Positions 1-10,616 of a stretch of DNA of 49,752 nt are shown here, one piece after another; the stretch's first letter is position 1; each line of letters begins with the position of its first letter. The notes beneath the pieces were generated by a model that ran no database searches, had not been told where the DNA came from, and saw only the letters and a program-made list of their open reading frames with translations. A program made the translations under genes and the position numbers. Where the stretch lies: positions 1-49,752 of the forward strand of contig NZ_JAAOTJ010000034.1 in assembly GCF_011297335.1 (NCBI RefSeq). Reading direction: 5' to 3'. The DNA is from Catellatospora methionotrophica. Lineage in GTDB: Bacteria; Actinomycetota; Actinomycetes; Mycobacteriales; Micromonosporaceae.

Positions 1-10
1 TTCGCAGTTC

Positions 11-38
11 AGGGCCCGACCAGCGATGGTCGGGCCCT
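11..38. terminator. Perfect 11-bp hairpin
   Basis: An 11-bp perfect stem (11-21 with 28-38, core GGGCCCGACC) closes a 6-nt loop. No U-tract follows. It probably terminates a gene lying left of the window; it and the next hairpin form a tandem pair. Confidence 0.5.
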
Positions 39-64
39 GACGCGTATCACCACTTCCCCTATTC

Positions 65-89
65 GGGCCCCCTATGCGGGGCCCTTTTT
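65..89 (+). terminator. Rho-independent terminator
   Basis: GGGCCCC (65-71) pairs with GGGGCCC (78-84) and is followed directly by TTTTT (85-89). This is a canonical intrinsic terminator for a plus-strand gene that ends before the window. Confidence 0.8.
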
Positions 90-109
90 CGTGCCCGGCG
101 AAAGCGCGA

Positions 110-172
110 TGATCGCCGTTTCGGGTCAAAAGGTGGGGTCCGGCCCCAGGTTTTGACCCGAAACAGCGATCA
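110..172. repeat. TTTCGGGTC-type interspersed palindrome, copy 1
   Basis: Two 22-nt arms (110-131 and 151-172, one mismatch) carry the core GTTTCGGGTCAAAA. The 19-nt centre folds further through TGGGG/CCCCA. Homologous copies, with related central sequences, lie at 10387-10453 and 42584-42650. It lies upstream of the gene at 341 and has no coding content. Confidence 0.85.
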
Positions 173-340
173 AGGCACCTGCGATCGCCTCGTCGTACCT
201 CGGAAAGATCCGGAGTGCACCCAGGCGGTTGACGTGTTCGGGTTTGGGGCAGAATCTGCGGGACCCCGGTGCTCGGCCGGGACCAGATGTCGGTGTTCCG
301 GAACCTCGTCCGGTCGCCGGCGGGGGAGGACCTGGATCGC

Positions 341-829
341 ATGAGTTATGAGTTGCAGGCCGTCATCGGCCCGGAGGAAGTCCTGCGTGCGGTAGCCGCG
401 GAGCAGCCCGGGGCCGTCGTCGTCCCGCTACGCCAGGGCTTCGCCCTCATTCCGATGACGGATGAACTGTTCGACGCGGCCACGGACGGCAGCCGCGGGG
501 ACGGGCTGAGGTTCTGGAAGCTCCCCGGCGGGTTCGAGCAGGTTCTCGCCGACTGGTCCACGGCCGGTCCACTGGGTTACGTCGAGGCGGGGTACACGGG
601 CGGCGTGGGCACCCAGCGCGCGGCACTGTGGTCGGGCGGAGAACTGGCCATCGGGCCGATGTTCGTCGACGTGAACGAGCCGTTCCCGGCGATCGGCAGT
701 CCCATCTCGCAGGTCCTCGCACATCTGGGTGCGACGCGCCGTCGCCGGGACGCGGACGAGTTCGTGTCCGTGGGGCTGGACCGCTGCCGGGAGACCGACG
801 CGTGGCTGGAGTTCGACAGCCAGCGGTGA
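341..829 (+). CDS. Conserved hypothetical protein (162 aa)
   Basis: A small soluble protein beginning MSYELQAVIG, a start typical of a family of short actinobacterial hypotheticals. The ATG at 341 is chosen because GGAGGA sits at 325-330, 10 nt upstream; an in-frame start further upstream at 269 lacks such support. The composition is acidic and there is no signal peptide or membrane segment. The middle holds a hydrophobic Gly-rich stretch (GYVEAGYTGGVGTQ) and the tail ends in a charged DADEF region. It stands alone, transcribed towards the minus-strand propeller gene. I do not recognise a catalytic motif and assign no function. Confidence 0.75.
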   Translation: MSYELQAVIGPEEVLRAVAAEQPGAVVVPLRQGFALIPMTDELFDAATDGSRGDGLRFWKLPGGFEQVLADWSTAGPLGYVEAGYTGGVGTQRAALWSGGELAIGPMFVDVNEPFPAIGSPISQVLAHLGATRRRRDADEFVSVGLDRCRETDAWLEFDSQR

Positions 830-887
830 CGTCCCATCGCGCGTACGGTCGGCGAGGTCCGCGCCGCACTCAGGCAGCGCGGAGTGG

Positions 888-2150
888 TCAGGAAGCGGCC
901 AGGAGGACAGGCCGGGGGCTGTAGTAATAGTCGTCGTCGGGGGCGGTCACCGGTGCCCCGGGCAGAGTGCGGACGAGCACCAGGTATCGGCCTGACGTGT
1001 GGAATCCGGCTACGTCGTAGGCGGTTTCGGGCTCGTAGTAGAGCTGCAGGGACGTGCGGGACAGTTCCTTGCCGGACTCGGCGCTGACCGCGATGAGCGT
1101 GTGGTCGGGCGTGAGCAGGAGCACCCGGTCCCCGGAGGCGGTCAGCAGGCGCGGCGGCGGTGTGGTGTCACCGGCTGCGGGCTGCCAATTCCAGCGGATG
1201 TCCCCGGTACGGGGGTCACGGCCGTCGAGCCGGGTGACCGCGGCGGGGTCCGGTGCGGTGGCGGCGATCCCGCCCGCGAGGACCGCGCCGGGTGTCGCCA
1301 GCGGCGGCGACGGGTCGGCGGCGAGGCCGGTGAGCAGGAGTCCTTCGGCTGCGGGGGCGGTGAGGCGTATGCCCTGGCAGCGGGAGTGGCCGACGGCGCA
1401 GGTCACCGGTTCGACCGCGGTGACGCCGCTACCCAGGTCGGGCAGGCCCGTGCCGGTGCCGGTGTCGAGGCGCCGCACGGTGTCGGTGCAGGTGTCGTGT
1501 ACCAGGTACTGCTGTGCCGAGGTGAGGTCGTCGCCGCGGCAGTCCGGTGCGGCGGGCGCGGGCTGCTGCCAGCGTCGCGCCCCAGTGCCGGGGTCGTAGG
1601 CGGTGACGTGGGCGGGTCCGGCGAGCACGACGGCGCCGTCCGTGGTGAACAGGCCTGGTGGCTGGTAGACGGTCGACGCGCCGGTGCGGCGGCCGGTGTA
1701 CGCGTCGCCGAGGGTTTCAGCACGCTGCTGCCAGGCGATCTCACCGGTGCGGGCGTCGGTGCCGACGAGTTCGCCGTCGGACCACGAGCTCACCACGACC
1801 GGGTGGTCGCCGCCGACCGCGACGACACCGACCAGCTGGGCCGGCCAGCGGCGCAGTGACCAGAGCGCGCTGCGCTCGTACTTGAAGTTCGGCGGGGCGT
1901 CGGCCCAGACCTGCCGTTTGGTGGCGTACACCCGGATCCGGTCGTCGAGCACGAGCGGGGCCGAGACCAGGACGCCGATCGGGCCAGGGGCGGGGATGAC
2001 CGGTCCGGGGTAGGGCTTGCGGGCCGGGGTGACGACCTCGGCCGGGCCGAGCACGCGCCAGGCCACCAGCCCGGCGGCTGCCAGCAGCGCCACCGAGACT
2101 GCGCCGATCACCGCGAGCCGTGCGCCGCGGGGCAGGGTCCGCCACCTCAT
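888..2150 (-). CDS. Membrane-anchored PQQ-type beta-propeller protein (420 aa)
   Basis: The N-terminus (MRWRTLPRGARLAV) leads into one hydrophobic helix at about residues 12-34. The rest is predicted to lie outside the membrane. Blade-like repeats show the PQQ/quinoprotein pattern in which a D-x-x-T/S-G-x-x-x-W motif recurs: GTDARTGEIAWQ, YDPGTGARRWQ and RDPRTGDIRWNW. A further degenerate copy lacks the Trp. This family covers BamB-like and enzyme-free propellers, and nothing here proves cofactor binding or catalysis. A hexamer TAGGGT lies 6 nt before the ATG with no Shine-Dalgarno, suggesting a leaderless mRNA. A second, different protein of this class is encoded at 12899. Function unknown; a scaffold or binding role is plausible. 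Confidence 0.85.
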   Translation of the reverse strand: MRWRTLPRGARLAVIGAVSVALLAAAGLVAWRVLGPAEVVTPARKPYPGPVIPAPGPIGVLVSAPLVLDDRIRVYATKRQVWADAPPNFKYERSALWSLRRWPAQLVGVVAVGGDHPVVVSSWSDGELVGTDARTGEIAWQQRAETLGDAYTGRRTGASTVYQPPGLFTTDGAVVLAGPAHVTAYDPGTGARRWQQPAPAAPDCRGDDLTSAQQYLVHDTCTDTVRRLDTGTGTGLPDLGSGVTAVEPVTCAVGHSRCQGIRLTAPAAEGLLLTGLAADPSPPLATPGAVLAGGIAATAPDPAAVTRLDGRDPRTGDIRWNWQPAAGDTTPPPRLLTASGDRVLLLTPDHTLIAVSAESGKELSRTSLQLYYEPETAYDVAGFHTSGRYLVLVRTLPGAPVTAPDDDYYYSPRPVLLAAS

Positions 2151-2156
2151 AGCTGC

Positions 2157-2162
2157 ACCCTA
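2157..2162 (-). promoter_or_regulatory. Candidate leaderless -10 (TAGGGT)
   Basis: TAGGGT on the minus strand ends 6 nt before the ATG of the propeller gene at 2150. No purine-rich ribosome site separates them. Confidence 0.5.
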
Positions 2163-2477
2163 TTACGGCGGCCCGAAAGCCTTCCGACGGCGTTCGGGCA
2201 GGTGACGGCATGGTGGCCAGGGTCACTCGCGGGGGCATGTCGTAAGTGCGACTGCGGAATCAATCCATACCGAGGGAAATACGTATCCCCAGGTCAGGGC
2301 GGTGTTGATTTCGGCGTCGGACGTGGGTTCCGGTAGTCATTGCCCACTCGGACCATCGGATGAGGCGAAGAGGCCATTCCGGACCGTGGGCGGCCCTGAG
2401 AGGGTGCTCTCTAGGCTTCCGGGGGAGGCTGTACTTCCACCTGGGTTTGGGGATTCTGAATGCGTGGGGGATCAACC
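2163..2477. other. Divergent intergenic region
   Basis: About 315 nt separate the divergent propeller gene and the large secreted protein. It must hold the promoter for the plus-strand gene. I see no convincing -35/-10 pair, hairpin or conserved small ORF; the overlapping short frames have no recognisable content. Confidence 0.5.
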
Positions 2478-5400
2478 GTGCGCACACGCAAAGGCGTGGC
2501 AACCGTAGTCACAGCTTCGTTACTCGGAGCTATGTCCATTGTGGGCGCGGTCTTCGTGACCGCCTCCTCCGTTTCGGCGGCACAGCCGAAACCCAATCAC
2601 ACCAAGATCGTCCCGGACGTCCCGCGGACCAACACTCCGCGCATCACCTCCGGTGAGATCACCGACATCGCCTACGTCGGCAGCCGGGTCTTCATCGCCG
2701 GCACGTTCACCTCGGCGCGCAACAACACGACGACGAACACCGCGGTCGTCAACCAGGCCAGCCTGCTGGCCTTCAACATCGACACCGGCCTGATCGACAC
2801 CACCTTCAAGCCGGTCTTCGCCGGCGGTGGGGTCACCGAGGTCGAGGCGTCGCCGGACGGCACCAAGCTGTTCGTCGCCGGGCGCTTCAACACCATCAAC
2901 GGTGTCGCCAAGAGGAAGTTCGCGTCGCTGAACCTGACCACGGGCGCGCCGATCGCCGGATTCACCGCCAACGCCAACGGCGCGGGCACCGCGATCGAGG
3001 CCACCAACACGACGGTGTTCCTGGGCGGGCAGTTCACGCTCATCAACAACACCGCGCGGGTCGGCCTGGCCGCCGTGAACGCGACCACCGGCGCGCTGGT
3101 GACCGGCTTCAACAACAACCTGTCCGGCGGCATCGGCGTCGACGGCGCGCTGACCGTGCAGGCCCTGGTGCTCACGCACGACGACACCAAGCTGCTGGTC
3201 GTGCACACCGCGCGCAAGATCGCTAACCAGGACCGCTACGGCGTGGGCCTGATCGACACCACGAACAACCAGCTGCTGCCCTGGCGCACCCGGCTGTGGG
3301 AGGACAACCTCCAGTTCGTCGGCGGCATCCAGCGCATCTACGCGGGCGACATCGCCCCGAACGACCAGTTCTTCGTGGTGACGAGCGGTTCGGGCGGCGA
3401 CCGGCCGCCGATCAACGACACCGCCATCGCCTTCCCGATCGCGGGCAGCGACCTGGTCCAGCCGCAGTGGATCTCGCGGGCGTTCGACAGCCTGTACTCG
3501 GTCGCCGTCACGGAGAACGCCGTGTACATCGGCGGCCACTTCTCCTGGAACGAGTCGCAGACCTCGCCGGACCCGTGGCCGGGTCTGGACGACGTCGGCT
3601 ACGGCACCGGCCAGGGCCTGAGCGGCTACGGCCTGGGCGACGCGGTGGTCCGCCGCGACCACATCGGCGCGCTGGACCCGACCAACGGCAAGGCCATCGA
3701 GTGGAACCCCGGTTCGAACTCGTACGAGGGCAACAAGGCGATGCTGGCCACCCCGCGTGGTCTGTTCGCCGGTGGTGACGCGACGACCCAGGGCGGCTAC
3801 AACGTCGGCCGGGTCGCGTTCTACGACTTCAACTCGATCCCGGCGGCCTCGCCGTACGACACGACGGTCACCGCGCCGATCGAGGGCCAGGTCAAGCCGG
3901 CCGGTCAGCAGTTCACCATCACGGGTTCGGCGACCGCGACGGGCAACTCGCTCAAGCGGGTCCAGGTCGAGATCGTCGACATGGACAGCAACCGCTACCT
4001 GCAGCCCGACCTCACCACGTGGGGCTCGGCCGCGATCATCAACACCAACCTGGCGTCGCCGAACACGGCCGCGAGCAGCTGGTCGCTGCCCGTGACCATC
4101 ACCGGCAACCGCCGGATCAAGGTGCTGGCGAAGTCGTTCGCGAACAACGGCAGCAGCGACGCGACCAAGGCGGTCAAGAAGTTCGAGACGTTCAGCCTCG
4201 ACGACCGCCCGCCGACGGCGTCGATCACCGGCCCGTCGGGCAGCGTCGTCCCGTCGACCACGTTCACCGTCACCGGCACCGCGACCGACGACAAGGGCGT
4301 GCAGTCGATCGGCTACACGATGCGCGACGCCAACAACCGGTACCTGCAGGACGACGGCTCCGTGGCCAGCACGTTCAACACGTTCCGGATCGACCCGGAC
4401 GTCGTGGGCGGCCTGACCACCACCTGGTCGACCGAGATCACGGTGCCCTACGAGGGTGAGTGGAAGATCCAGGTCACCCCGTCGGACAGCACCCAGTCCT
4501 CGCTCGACACCACGGACCGCACCTGGATCATCAGCTCGACCGGCATCGCGCCGTCGGTGAAGATCACCGCGCCTGCGGTGATGAACCCGCCGACCGCGAC
4601 GGCGCCACTGACCGTGGCACCGGGTGGACAGCTGACGTTCAGCGGCACCGCCACCGACGACCAGAACCTCAACTTCGTCGAGATCCAGCTGCGCAACAGC
4701 ACCACGCGCGAGAACCTGGCCTCCGACGGCACCTGGGGCACCGACGTGCAGGCAGGCTGGTTCCGGGTCTCCCCGCCCAACCTGAACGCCACGTCGCTGA
4801 ACTGGTCGTACACCACGCCGTTCAACCTGAAGCCGGGCGCTTACTCGTTCTCGGTCAAGGCCGCGGACGACCTGGGCCTGGAGACCTCCAGCGCCAACCA
4901 GGGCAAGCTGACGATCAACGCGCAGATCCCCGGCGACAACCCGCCGAACGGTCTGCTCACCGTCACCGGCAACCAGACCGCCAGCGTGCTGCACCTGGAC
5001 CTGGCCGGCACCTCGACCGACGACTTCGGCGTCGCGAGCGTCAAGGTCGCCATCCGGGAGCTGGACAGCAGCCGTTACCTGCAGGCCAACGGCACGCTCA
5101 GTGCCGCGTTCGCGACCCGCGACGCGGTGCTGGCCACGCCGAACGGCACCAGCAGCACCTGGACGCTGTCCACCGACCTGCCCGTGCAGGGCCGGTACTC
5201 GGTGACGGCGTACGCGTACGACACCGTGGGTCAGCAGGACACCTCGACCAGCGGTGCGACGGCGACGTACACCATCTACCCGGGTGACCTGCCGCCGGTC
5301 GTGTCGACCACCCTGCTGCAGCCGGCGAACGGCGCGGTCTTCACCGACGCGCGCATCTTCGTCAGCGGCCGGGTCGAGGACGACCAGCAGATCGCCGAGG

Positions 5401-6161
5401 CGCAGGTGGCGATCGTGGACAGCGCGGGCCGCTACATGAGCTCGTCCGGCACGTTCACGTCCACGTCGGCCAGCTGGCGGGGCGCGTTCCTGAACTCGCC
5501 CGGCTCGCCCGGCTCGAACTACTCGTACACCACCCCGGCGATCCCGGCCGGGACGTACACGGTCAAGGTCCGCGGTATCGACCAGCACGGGTTCGCCACG
5601 AACCCGTCGGTGGACGTCACCGTGACCGTCCAGGTGCCGCCGAACGTCGCTCCGGTCGCCAACTTCACGGCGTCCTGTGCGGCCAACGTCTGCACCTTCG
5701 ACGGCCGCACCTCGACCGACGAGAACACCCCGGCGCTGACGTACTCCTGGAACTTCGGCCAGGGCTCCGGCTCCGGCGCGGTGGCCACCAGGACCTACAC
5801 CTCGGCGGGCACGTTCAACGTGGTGCTGACGGTCAAGGACGAGTACGGCCTGACGGCGACGAAGACCCTGCCGGTGACCATCACGGAGCCCGCGGGCAAC
5901 GTGGCGCCGACGCCGGTCATCAACACGCCGTCGTGCACGCTGCTGGTGTGCAACATCTCCGGCGTCGGGTCCGCGGACCCGAACACCGGCGACACGTTCA
6001 CCTACAGCTGGAACTTCGGTGACGGCACCCCGACGAGCACCTCGTCGGCGCCGGCCCACACGTTCCCGGCTGCGGGCACGTACACGCTGACCCTCACCGT
6101 CACCGACGGCTGGGGCAAGGCGGCCAGCACGACCCGGCAGGTCACCGTCGCCGCTGCGTGA
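2478..6161 (+). CDS. Large secreted propeller/Ig-like/PKD protein (1,227 aa)
   Basis: A GTG at 2478 follows a G-rich stretch and opens a classic signal peptide (basic VRTRKG, hydrophobic core, cleavage near SSVSA-AQ). An alternative ATG at 2460 adds six residues. Residues ~40-455 form a beta-propeller-like region of repeated units (VAGRFNTINGVA, LGGQFTLINNTA, AGGDATTQGG). Residues ~456-1050 hold about five Ig-like repeats, most marked by R-Y-L-Q followed by D/N-G (NRYLQPD, NRYLQDDG, SRYLQANG; degenerate in RENLASDG and RYMSSSG). Two PKD domains follow (~1054 and ~1140), each with YSWNFG and a pair of Cys spaced C-x4-C. It is likely an extracellular adhesive or glycan-binding protein; no sortase motif or catalytic site is visible. 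Confidence 0.9.
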   Translation: MRTRKGVATVVTASLLGAMSIVGAVFVTASSVSAAQPKPNHTKIVPDVPRTNTPRITSGEITDIAYVGSRVFIAGTFTSARNNTTTNTAVVNQASLLAFNIDTGLIDTTFKPVFAGGGVTEVEASPDGTKLFVAGRFNTINGVAKRKFASLNLTTGAPIAGFTANANGAGTAIEATNTTVFLGGQFTLINNTARVGLAAVNATTGALVTGFNNNLSGGIGVDGALTVQALVLTHDDTKLLVVHTARKIANQDRYGVGLIDTTNNQLLPWRTRLWEDNLQFVGGIQRIYAGDIAPNDQFFVVTSGSGGDRPPINDTAIAFPIAGSDLVQPQWISRAFDSLYSVAVTENAVYIGGHFSWNESQTSPDPWPGLDDVGYGTGQGLSGYGLGDAVVRRDHIGALDPTNGKAIEWNPGSNSYEGNKAMLATPRGLFAGGDATTQGGYNVGRVAFYDFNSIPAASPYDTTVTAPIEGQVKPAGQQFTITGSATATGNSLKRVQVEIVDMDSNRYLQPDLTTWGSAAIINTNLASPNTAASSWSLPVTITGNRRIKVLAKSFANNGSSDATKAVKKFETFSLDDRPPTASITGPSGSVVPSTTFTVTGTATDDKGVQSIGYTMRDANNRYLQDDGSVASTFNTFRIDPDVVGGLTTTWSTEITVPYEGEWKIQVTPSDSTQSSLDTTDRTWIISSTGIAPSVKITAPAVMNPPTATAPLTVAPGGQLTFSGTATDDQNLNFVEIQLRNSTTRENLASDGTWGTDVQAGWFRVSPPNLNATSLNWSYTTPFNLKPGAYSFSVKAADDLGLETSSANQGKLTINAQIPGDNPPNGLLTVTGNQTASVLHLDLAGTSTDDFGVASVKVAIRELDSSRYLQANGTLSAAFATRDAVLATPNGTSSTWTLSTDLPVQGRYSVTAYAYDTVGQQDTSTSGATATYTIYPGDLPPVVSTTLLQPANGAVFTDARIFVSGRVEDDQQIAEAQVAIVDSAGRYMSSSGTFTSTSASWRGAFLNSPGSPGSNYSYTTPAIPAGTYTVKVRGIDQHGFATNPSVDVTVTVQVPPNVAPVANFTASCAANVCTFDGRTSTDENTPALTYSWNFGQGSGSGAVATRTYTSAGTFNVVLTVKDEYGLTATKTLPVTITEPAGNVAPTPVINTPSCTLLVCNISGVGSADPNTGDTFTYSWNFGDGTPTSTSSAPAHTFPAAGTYTLTLTVTDGWGKAASTTRQVTVAAA

Positions 6162-6172
6162 CAGGTGAATCT

Positions 6173-6200
6173 CCCCGCCGGGCCTGACGGTCCGGCGGGG
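6173..6200 (+). terminator. GC-rich hairpin after the secreted protein
   Basis: CCCCGCCGG (6173-6181) pairs with CCGGCGGGG (6192-6200) around a 10-nt loop, 12 nt after the stop codon. It is the first of two tandem hairpins. Confidence 0.5.
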
Positions 6201-6211
6201 AGCGCCGACAG

Positions 6212-6257
6212 ACGAAAAGACCGCCGCCGGCCCTCGGGCCGGCGGCGGTCTTTTCGT
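6212..6257. terminator. Strong bidirectional intrinsic terminator
   Basis: Two 22-nt perfect arms (6212-6233 and 6236-6257) form a very stable hairpin with a GACCGCCGCCGGCCC core. AAAA on the left and TTTT on the right of the GC core give a U-tract on both strands. It lies between the convergent secreted-protein gene and the aminotransferase and should stop both. Confidence 0.9.
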
Positions 6258-6266
6258 GCGTACAGG

Positions 6267-7334
6267 TCAGGCGAAGTACTTGTCGGCGGCGCGCAGCAGC
6301 GCGTCGTTCTCCTCGGCGGTGCCGATGGTGACCCGCACCCCGTCCCCCGCGAACGGGCGCACGATGACGCCCTCGGCCTCGCAGGCCTGCGCGAACGCCA
6401 CCGAGCGCTCGCCCAGCGGCAGCCACACGAAGTTGGCCTGGCTGGCGGGCACTCCCGGCAGCAGCTTCGCCAGCGCGATCTCCACCCGGTCGCGCTCGGC
6501 GATGACCAGGTCGCACCGGCGGCGCATCTCCTCCTCGGCGTCCAGCGCGGCCAGTGCCGCGGCCTGGGCCGCCATGCTGGTGGAGAACGGGGTGACGACC
6601 TTGCGGACCGCAGCGGCCACCTCAGGGTGCGCGACGAGGTAACCGATGCGCAGCCCGGCCAGCCCCCACGCCTTGCTCAGGGTGCGCAGCACCGCGATGT
6701 TGGGCCGGTCGCCGTAGACCTCGACGCCGTCGGGCACGTTCGGGTCGGTGACGAACTCCTTGTACGCCTCGTCCAGCACGACGAGCACGTCGTCGGGCAC
6801 GGCGTCGAGGAACTCGTCCAGCTCGGCCTTGCGTACGCTGGTGCCGGTCGGGTTGTTCGGGTTGCAGACCAGGATGAGCCGGGTGCGGTCGGTGATCGCG
6901 GCGGCCATCGCGGCCAGGTCGTGGCCGTGCTCGGCGGTGTTCGGCACGCGCACCGAGGTCGCCGCGGTGGTCGCCGCGATGATCGGGTACGCCTCGAAGG
7001 ACCGCCAGGAGTACAGCAGCTCGTCGCCGGGCAGGCAGGTGGCCCGCACCAGGTGCTCGGCGAGCGCGACGGAGCCGCAGCCGGTGACCACGCGCTCGGC
7101 GGGCACGCCCAGGCGCTCGGCGAACTTGTCGCGCAGCACGCCCACACCCATGTCGGGGTAGCGGTGCACGTTGGCGGCGGCGTCGGCGACGGCCTCGACC
7201 ACGCCGGGCAGCGGCCCGTACGGCACCTCGTTGCTGGCCAGCTTGATCGCGCCGGGCACGGAGCGGCCGGGCACGTAGTTCGGCAGAGCGTCCAGGTCGG
7301 CCCTGGTCAGGCCGCGTTGCGGTCGTTCGCTCAC
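6267..7334 (-). CDS. pat: Aromatic/histidinol-phosphate aminotransferase (355 aa)
   Basis: A fold-type I PLP aminotransferase of the HisC subfamily. CNPNNPTGT, the DEAY motif and the Schiff-base lysine in [15 protein letters not shown] are all present, as is the substrate-side SWRSFEAYP. The short length and the sequence [14 protein letters not shown] match the actinobacterial HisC2/Pat group, which transaminates phenylalanine and other aromatic 2-oxo acids; a classical hisC role cannot be excluded because no his genes are nearby. The GTG start overlaps the stop of the upstream RDD gene by 4 nt (GTGA) with GAGAGG upstream, so it is translationally coupled as the last gene of an RDD-RDD-pat operon. 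hppD, which acts on an aromatic 2-oxo acid, lies just upstream. Confidence 0.9.
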   Translation of the reverse strand: MSERPQRGLTRADLDALPNYVPGRSVPGAIKLASNEVPYGPLPGVVEAVADAAANVHRYPDMGVGVLRDKFAERLGVPAERVVTGCGSVALAEHLVRATCLPGDELLYSWRSFEAYPIIAATTAATSVRVPNTAEHGHDLAAMAAAITDRTRLILVCNPNNPTGTSVRKAELDEFLDAVPDDVLVVLDEAYKEFVTDPNVPDGVEVYGDRPNIAVLRTLSKAWGLAGLRIGYLVAHPEVAAAVRKVVTPFSTSMAAQAAALAALDAEEEMRRRCDLVIAERDRVEIALAKLLPGVPASQANFVWLPLGERSVAFAQACEAEGVIVRPFAGDGVRVTIGTAEENDALLRAADKYFA

Positions 7335-8242
7335 GGTGTGCCTCTCTTCTCGGTACGGACCGGGTCGGGCAGGCGCACCACGTAGGTGCCCGCCGAACGG
7401 TCATGCCAGGCCATGCGCTGCTGGCGGTCGAACAGGATGAAAATGACATCGACCATCTGCAGTATGACGAAACAGGGGCCGCAGCAGGAGAGCAGCAGCA
7501 GCGGCATGGCCAGCGGGCTCCACCGCCGCCAGGCCCGGCCGGTGCCGAGCGGGTCCAGGTTGTCGGCCCGTACGACCTTGATGCGGGCGAGTCTCTTGCC
7601 CAGTGTCTGCCCGGTGTGCGCGGTCGCCGGCACCTCGTAGGCGAACCACAGCGCGAGCGCGAGCAGGACGATGACCAGTAGTAGGGCGTCCATCTGCGCC
7701 GGGCGTTCCATGTCCAGCGGCAGCTGCCCGGTCTCCAGGTACTTGTTGCTGATGGACTGCGCGAACGGCACGTACGCCTTCAGGAACAGGTAGATGAACC
7801 AGCCGTTGACGACGGCGTTGAGCAGCAGCAGCACGACCGTGTCGATGATTCGGGCGACCAGCCGGGCACCCGGGGTGGCCAGCGGCAGGCCGTGCGGGCG
7901 CACCGGGGGCTGCGGCACCGGGTGCGGCCAGCCGGGCGGCAGCGGGCGCATGCCGGGGCCGGGCTGGGGCGCACCCGGCGGCATGCCCCCGGTCGGGATG
8001 CCGGAGGGCGGGAACACCGGCGGCACGACGCCGTCCCGGGCGGCGCTGACCTGCTGTGCCGGGTGCCCGGTGGGCGTCGGCGGGGCGGGTGGCGGCGGAG
8101 GTGGGGGCGGCGGCGCGGCGGGCGGCCCGTCCGGTGGCGTCGCGTCGGCGGGCAGGGGCGCGCCGAGCCAGCCCTCGCCGTCCCAGTACCGCTGCGTGCT
8201 GGGGTCGGCGGGGTCCTTGTACCACCCAGGACTGATCGTCAT
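7331..8242 (-). CDS. DUF2510/RDD-family membrane protein (303 aa)
   Basis: The N-terminus carries a DUF2510 module ([19 protein letters not shown]). A Pro-rich linker (~residues 35-120) with an uninterrupted poly-Pro run follows. The C-terminal half is an RDD domain beginning [16 protein letters not shown], with at least three hydrophobic helices and a late Arg-rich cytoplasmic segment ([13 protein letters not shown]). RDD proteins are small integral membrane proteins of mostly unknown role; some are linked to ion or Na+/H+ transport. The stop overlaps the aminotransferase start, and the gene begins 9 nt after the stop of the second RDD gene. The aminotransferase link is by operon only. Confidence 0.88.
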   Translation of the reverse strand: MTISPGWYKDPADPSTQRYWDGEGWLGAPLPADATPPDGPPAAPPPPPPPPPAPPTPTGHPAQQVSAARDGVVPPVFPPSGIPTGGMPPGAPQPGPGMRPLPPGWPHPVPQPPVRPHGLPLATPGARLVARIIDTVVLLLLNAVVNGWFIYLFLKAYVPFAQSISNKYLETGQLPLDMERPAQMDALLLVIVLLALALWFAYEVPATAHTGQTLGKRLARIKVVRADNLDPLGTGRAWRRWSPLAMPLLLLSCCGPCFVILQMVDVIFILFDRQQRMAWHDRSAGTYVVRLPDPVRTEKRGTP

Positions 8243-8251
8243 GACTGCTAT

Positions 8252-8935
8252 TTAACCGACCTTCACCACGACGGTCTGCGCCGCCTTGTCATGAAGGCAT
8301 TGTTGAAGTGGTTTGTCCCACAGCTGCCAGAGCCCGTCGAGGTAGCTGAACATCGGTATGAAGACGCCTCCGACCCGCTCGACGGCCCAGCGCTTGGTCA
8401 GGTCGCCGCGGGTCAGCGCCTGTCCCGGCTGCACCTTGACCACGCGGAGCTTGAGCACCCGCTTGCCGACGGTCTCGCCGCCCCTGCGCAGCTGGTATTC
8501 GACCAGGTACAGGTAGGTGACCAGCATGTTGCCGACGAAGAAGGCGACGAACACCACGAACATCGTGCTGAAGAAGCGTAGGAACGCGTCGAGGTCGGGT
8601 TCGCCGTAGGCGTCGGTGAAACCGGGGCTCGGGTCGTTCCAGCCGACCACCGTGAACATCAACACGATCACCATCGGGACCGTGAAGATCATGGCGATGG
8701 CGCTGACGATGAGGCCGTCCAGGAGGTATGCGAGCAGGCGGTCGCCGAAGCGGGCCAGTGGCTGCCCGTTGGGCGCGAGCGGCACGGGGATGAACGAGCG
8801 CGCTCCCGGCGGCGGGGGCGGGGGCACCCAGCCGGTGGGCTGGCCGGCCCACGGTCCGGGCTGGCCCTGCGGCGGGACCGGGCCGCGCAGGTGCGCCGGG
8901 TCGGCCGGCGGTGGAGGCGAAGAGGGGGAGGTCAT
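8252..8935 (-). CDS. RDD-family membrane protein (227 aa)
   Basis: A Pro/Gln-rich N-terminal tail of about 60 residues precedes an RDD domain (ARFGDRLLAYLLDGLIV) with three to four membrane helices. The conserved GKRVLKLRVVKVQPGQ segment matches its downstream paralogue. The start at 8935 (MTSPSSPPPP) is preferred over 8944 because GGAAGG lies 9 nt before it and touches the upstream ATG. It is the first gene of the RDD-RDD-pat operon. The two RDD proteins probably arose by duplication, with only the second gaining DUF2510; a heteromeric membrane complex is a reasonable guess without direct support. Confidence 0.87.
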   Translation of the reverse strand: MTSPSSPPPPADPAHLRGPVPPQGQPGPWAGQPTGWVPPPPPPGARSFIPVPLAPNGQPLARFGDRLLAYLLDGLIVSAIAMIFTVPMVIVLMFTVVGWNDPSPGFTDAYGEPDLDAFLRFFSTMFVVFVAFFVGNMLVTYLYLVEYQLRRGGETVGKRVLKLRVVKVQPGQALTRGDLTKRWAVERVGGVFIPMFSYLDGLWQLWDKPLQQCLHDKAAQTVVVKVG

Positions 8936-8980
8936 GCGCGACATCCTTCCATGTCCTCGCAGCCGTCACGGGGCTGATAG

Positions 8981-9022
8981 CAGGGGCACCTGCCTCGGCA
9001 TACGCTCCGGCAGGCGCCCCTG
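8981..9022 (-). terminator. Hairpin terminator of hppD
   Basis: CAGGGGCACCTGCC (8981-8994) pairs with 9009-9022, with a single mismatch. It sits 14 nt past the hppD stop and before the RDD operon. No U-tract is present. Confidence 0.6.
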
Positions 9023-9035
9023 TGTCATGCCGCGG

Positions 9036-10259
<1,224 letters not shown>

Positions 10260-10323
10260 TCAGAATGCGCAGAACGACTGGTGCTCTGCCGGTATCGCTA
10301 TACAACTTGCCTACCGCGGGCGA

Positions 10324-10371
10324 AGGAAGGGCACCTTCCCATCGCCAGACGACGTGGAAGGTGCCCTTCCT
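10324..10371. repeat. GGAAGGTGCCC-type palindrome
   Basis: Perfect 16-nt arms (10324-10339 and 10356-10371, core GGAAGGTGCCCTTCC) flank a 16-nt centre. A half copy (AAGGTGCCCTTCCT) occurs at 42661-42682. In both places the element lies within 16 nt of a TTTCGGGTC-type palindrome. Confidence 0.8.
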
Positions 10372-10386
10372 AACGTTGGGCAAGTG

Positions 10387-10453
10387 CATGATCACTGTTT
10401 CGTGTCAAAAGGTCGGGTGAAACCGCAGCTCTTGGCCCGAAACAGCGATCATG
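10387..10453. repeat. TTTCGGGTC-type interspersed palindrome, copy 2
   Basis: Two 24-nt arms (10387-10410 and 10430-10453) pair with four mismatches. The core is ATCACTGTTTCG on the left and CCCGAAACAGCGATCAT on the right. This is the most diverged of the three copies in the window. Confidence 0.8.
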
Positions 10454-10616
10454 GCGGGGAGGTTGCCCACAGTGCACCAAAGCGCTCCAGGCGCGCTCGG
10501 GCGGCCTACGGGGAGGGCGATAAGGGTGGCCGCTGCGCAGTTATCGGATCGTTATCAAGGCTTGTCATGCTCGGGCGGCTCTCGGGCGTATCCCCGGTGA
10601 CAAGGGGAGACGGGGC

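Noticed and set aside
153..344. 63-codon ORF overlapping the first palindrome
   Set aside because: It starts inside a repeat element and lacks a ribosome site; the gene at 341 has a good one.
2520..6059. 1,179-codon open frame opposite the secreted protein
   Set aside because: It is the antisense shadow of a high-GC gene: Arg/Val/Gly-rich composition with no domain, whereas the plus strand has a signal peptide, Ig and PKD domains.
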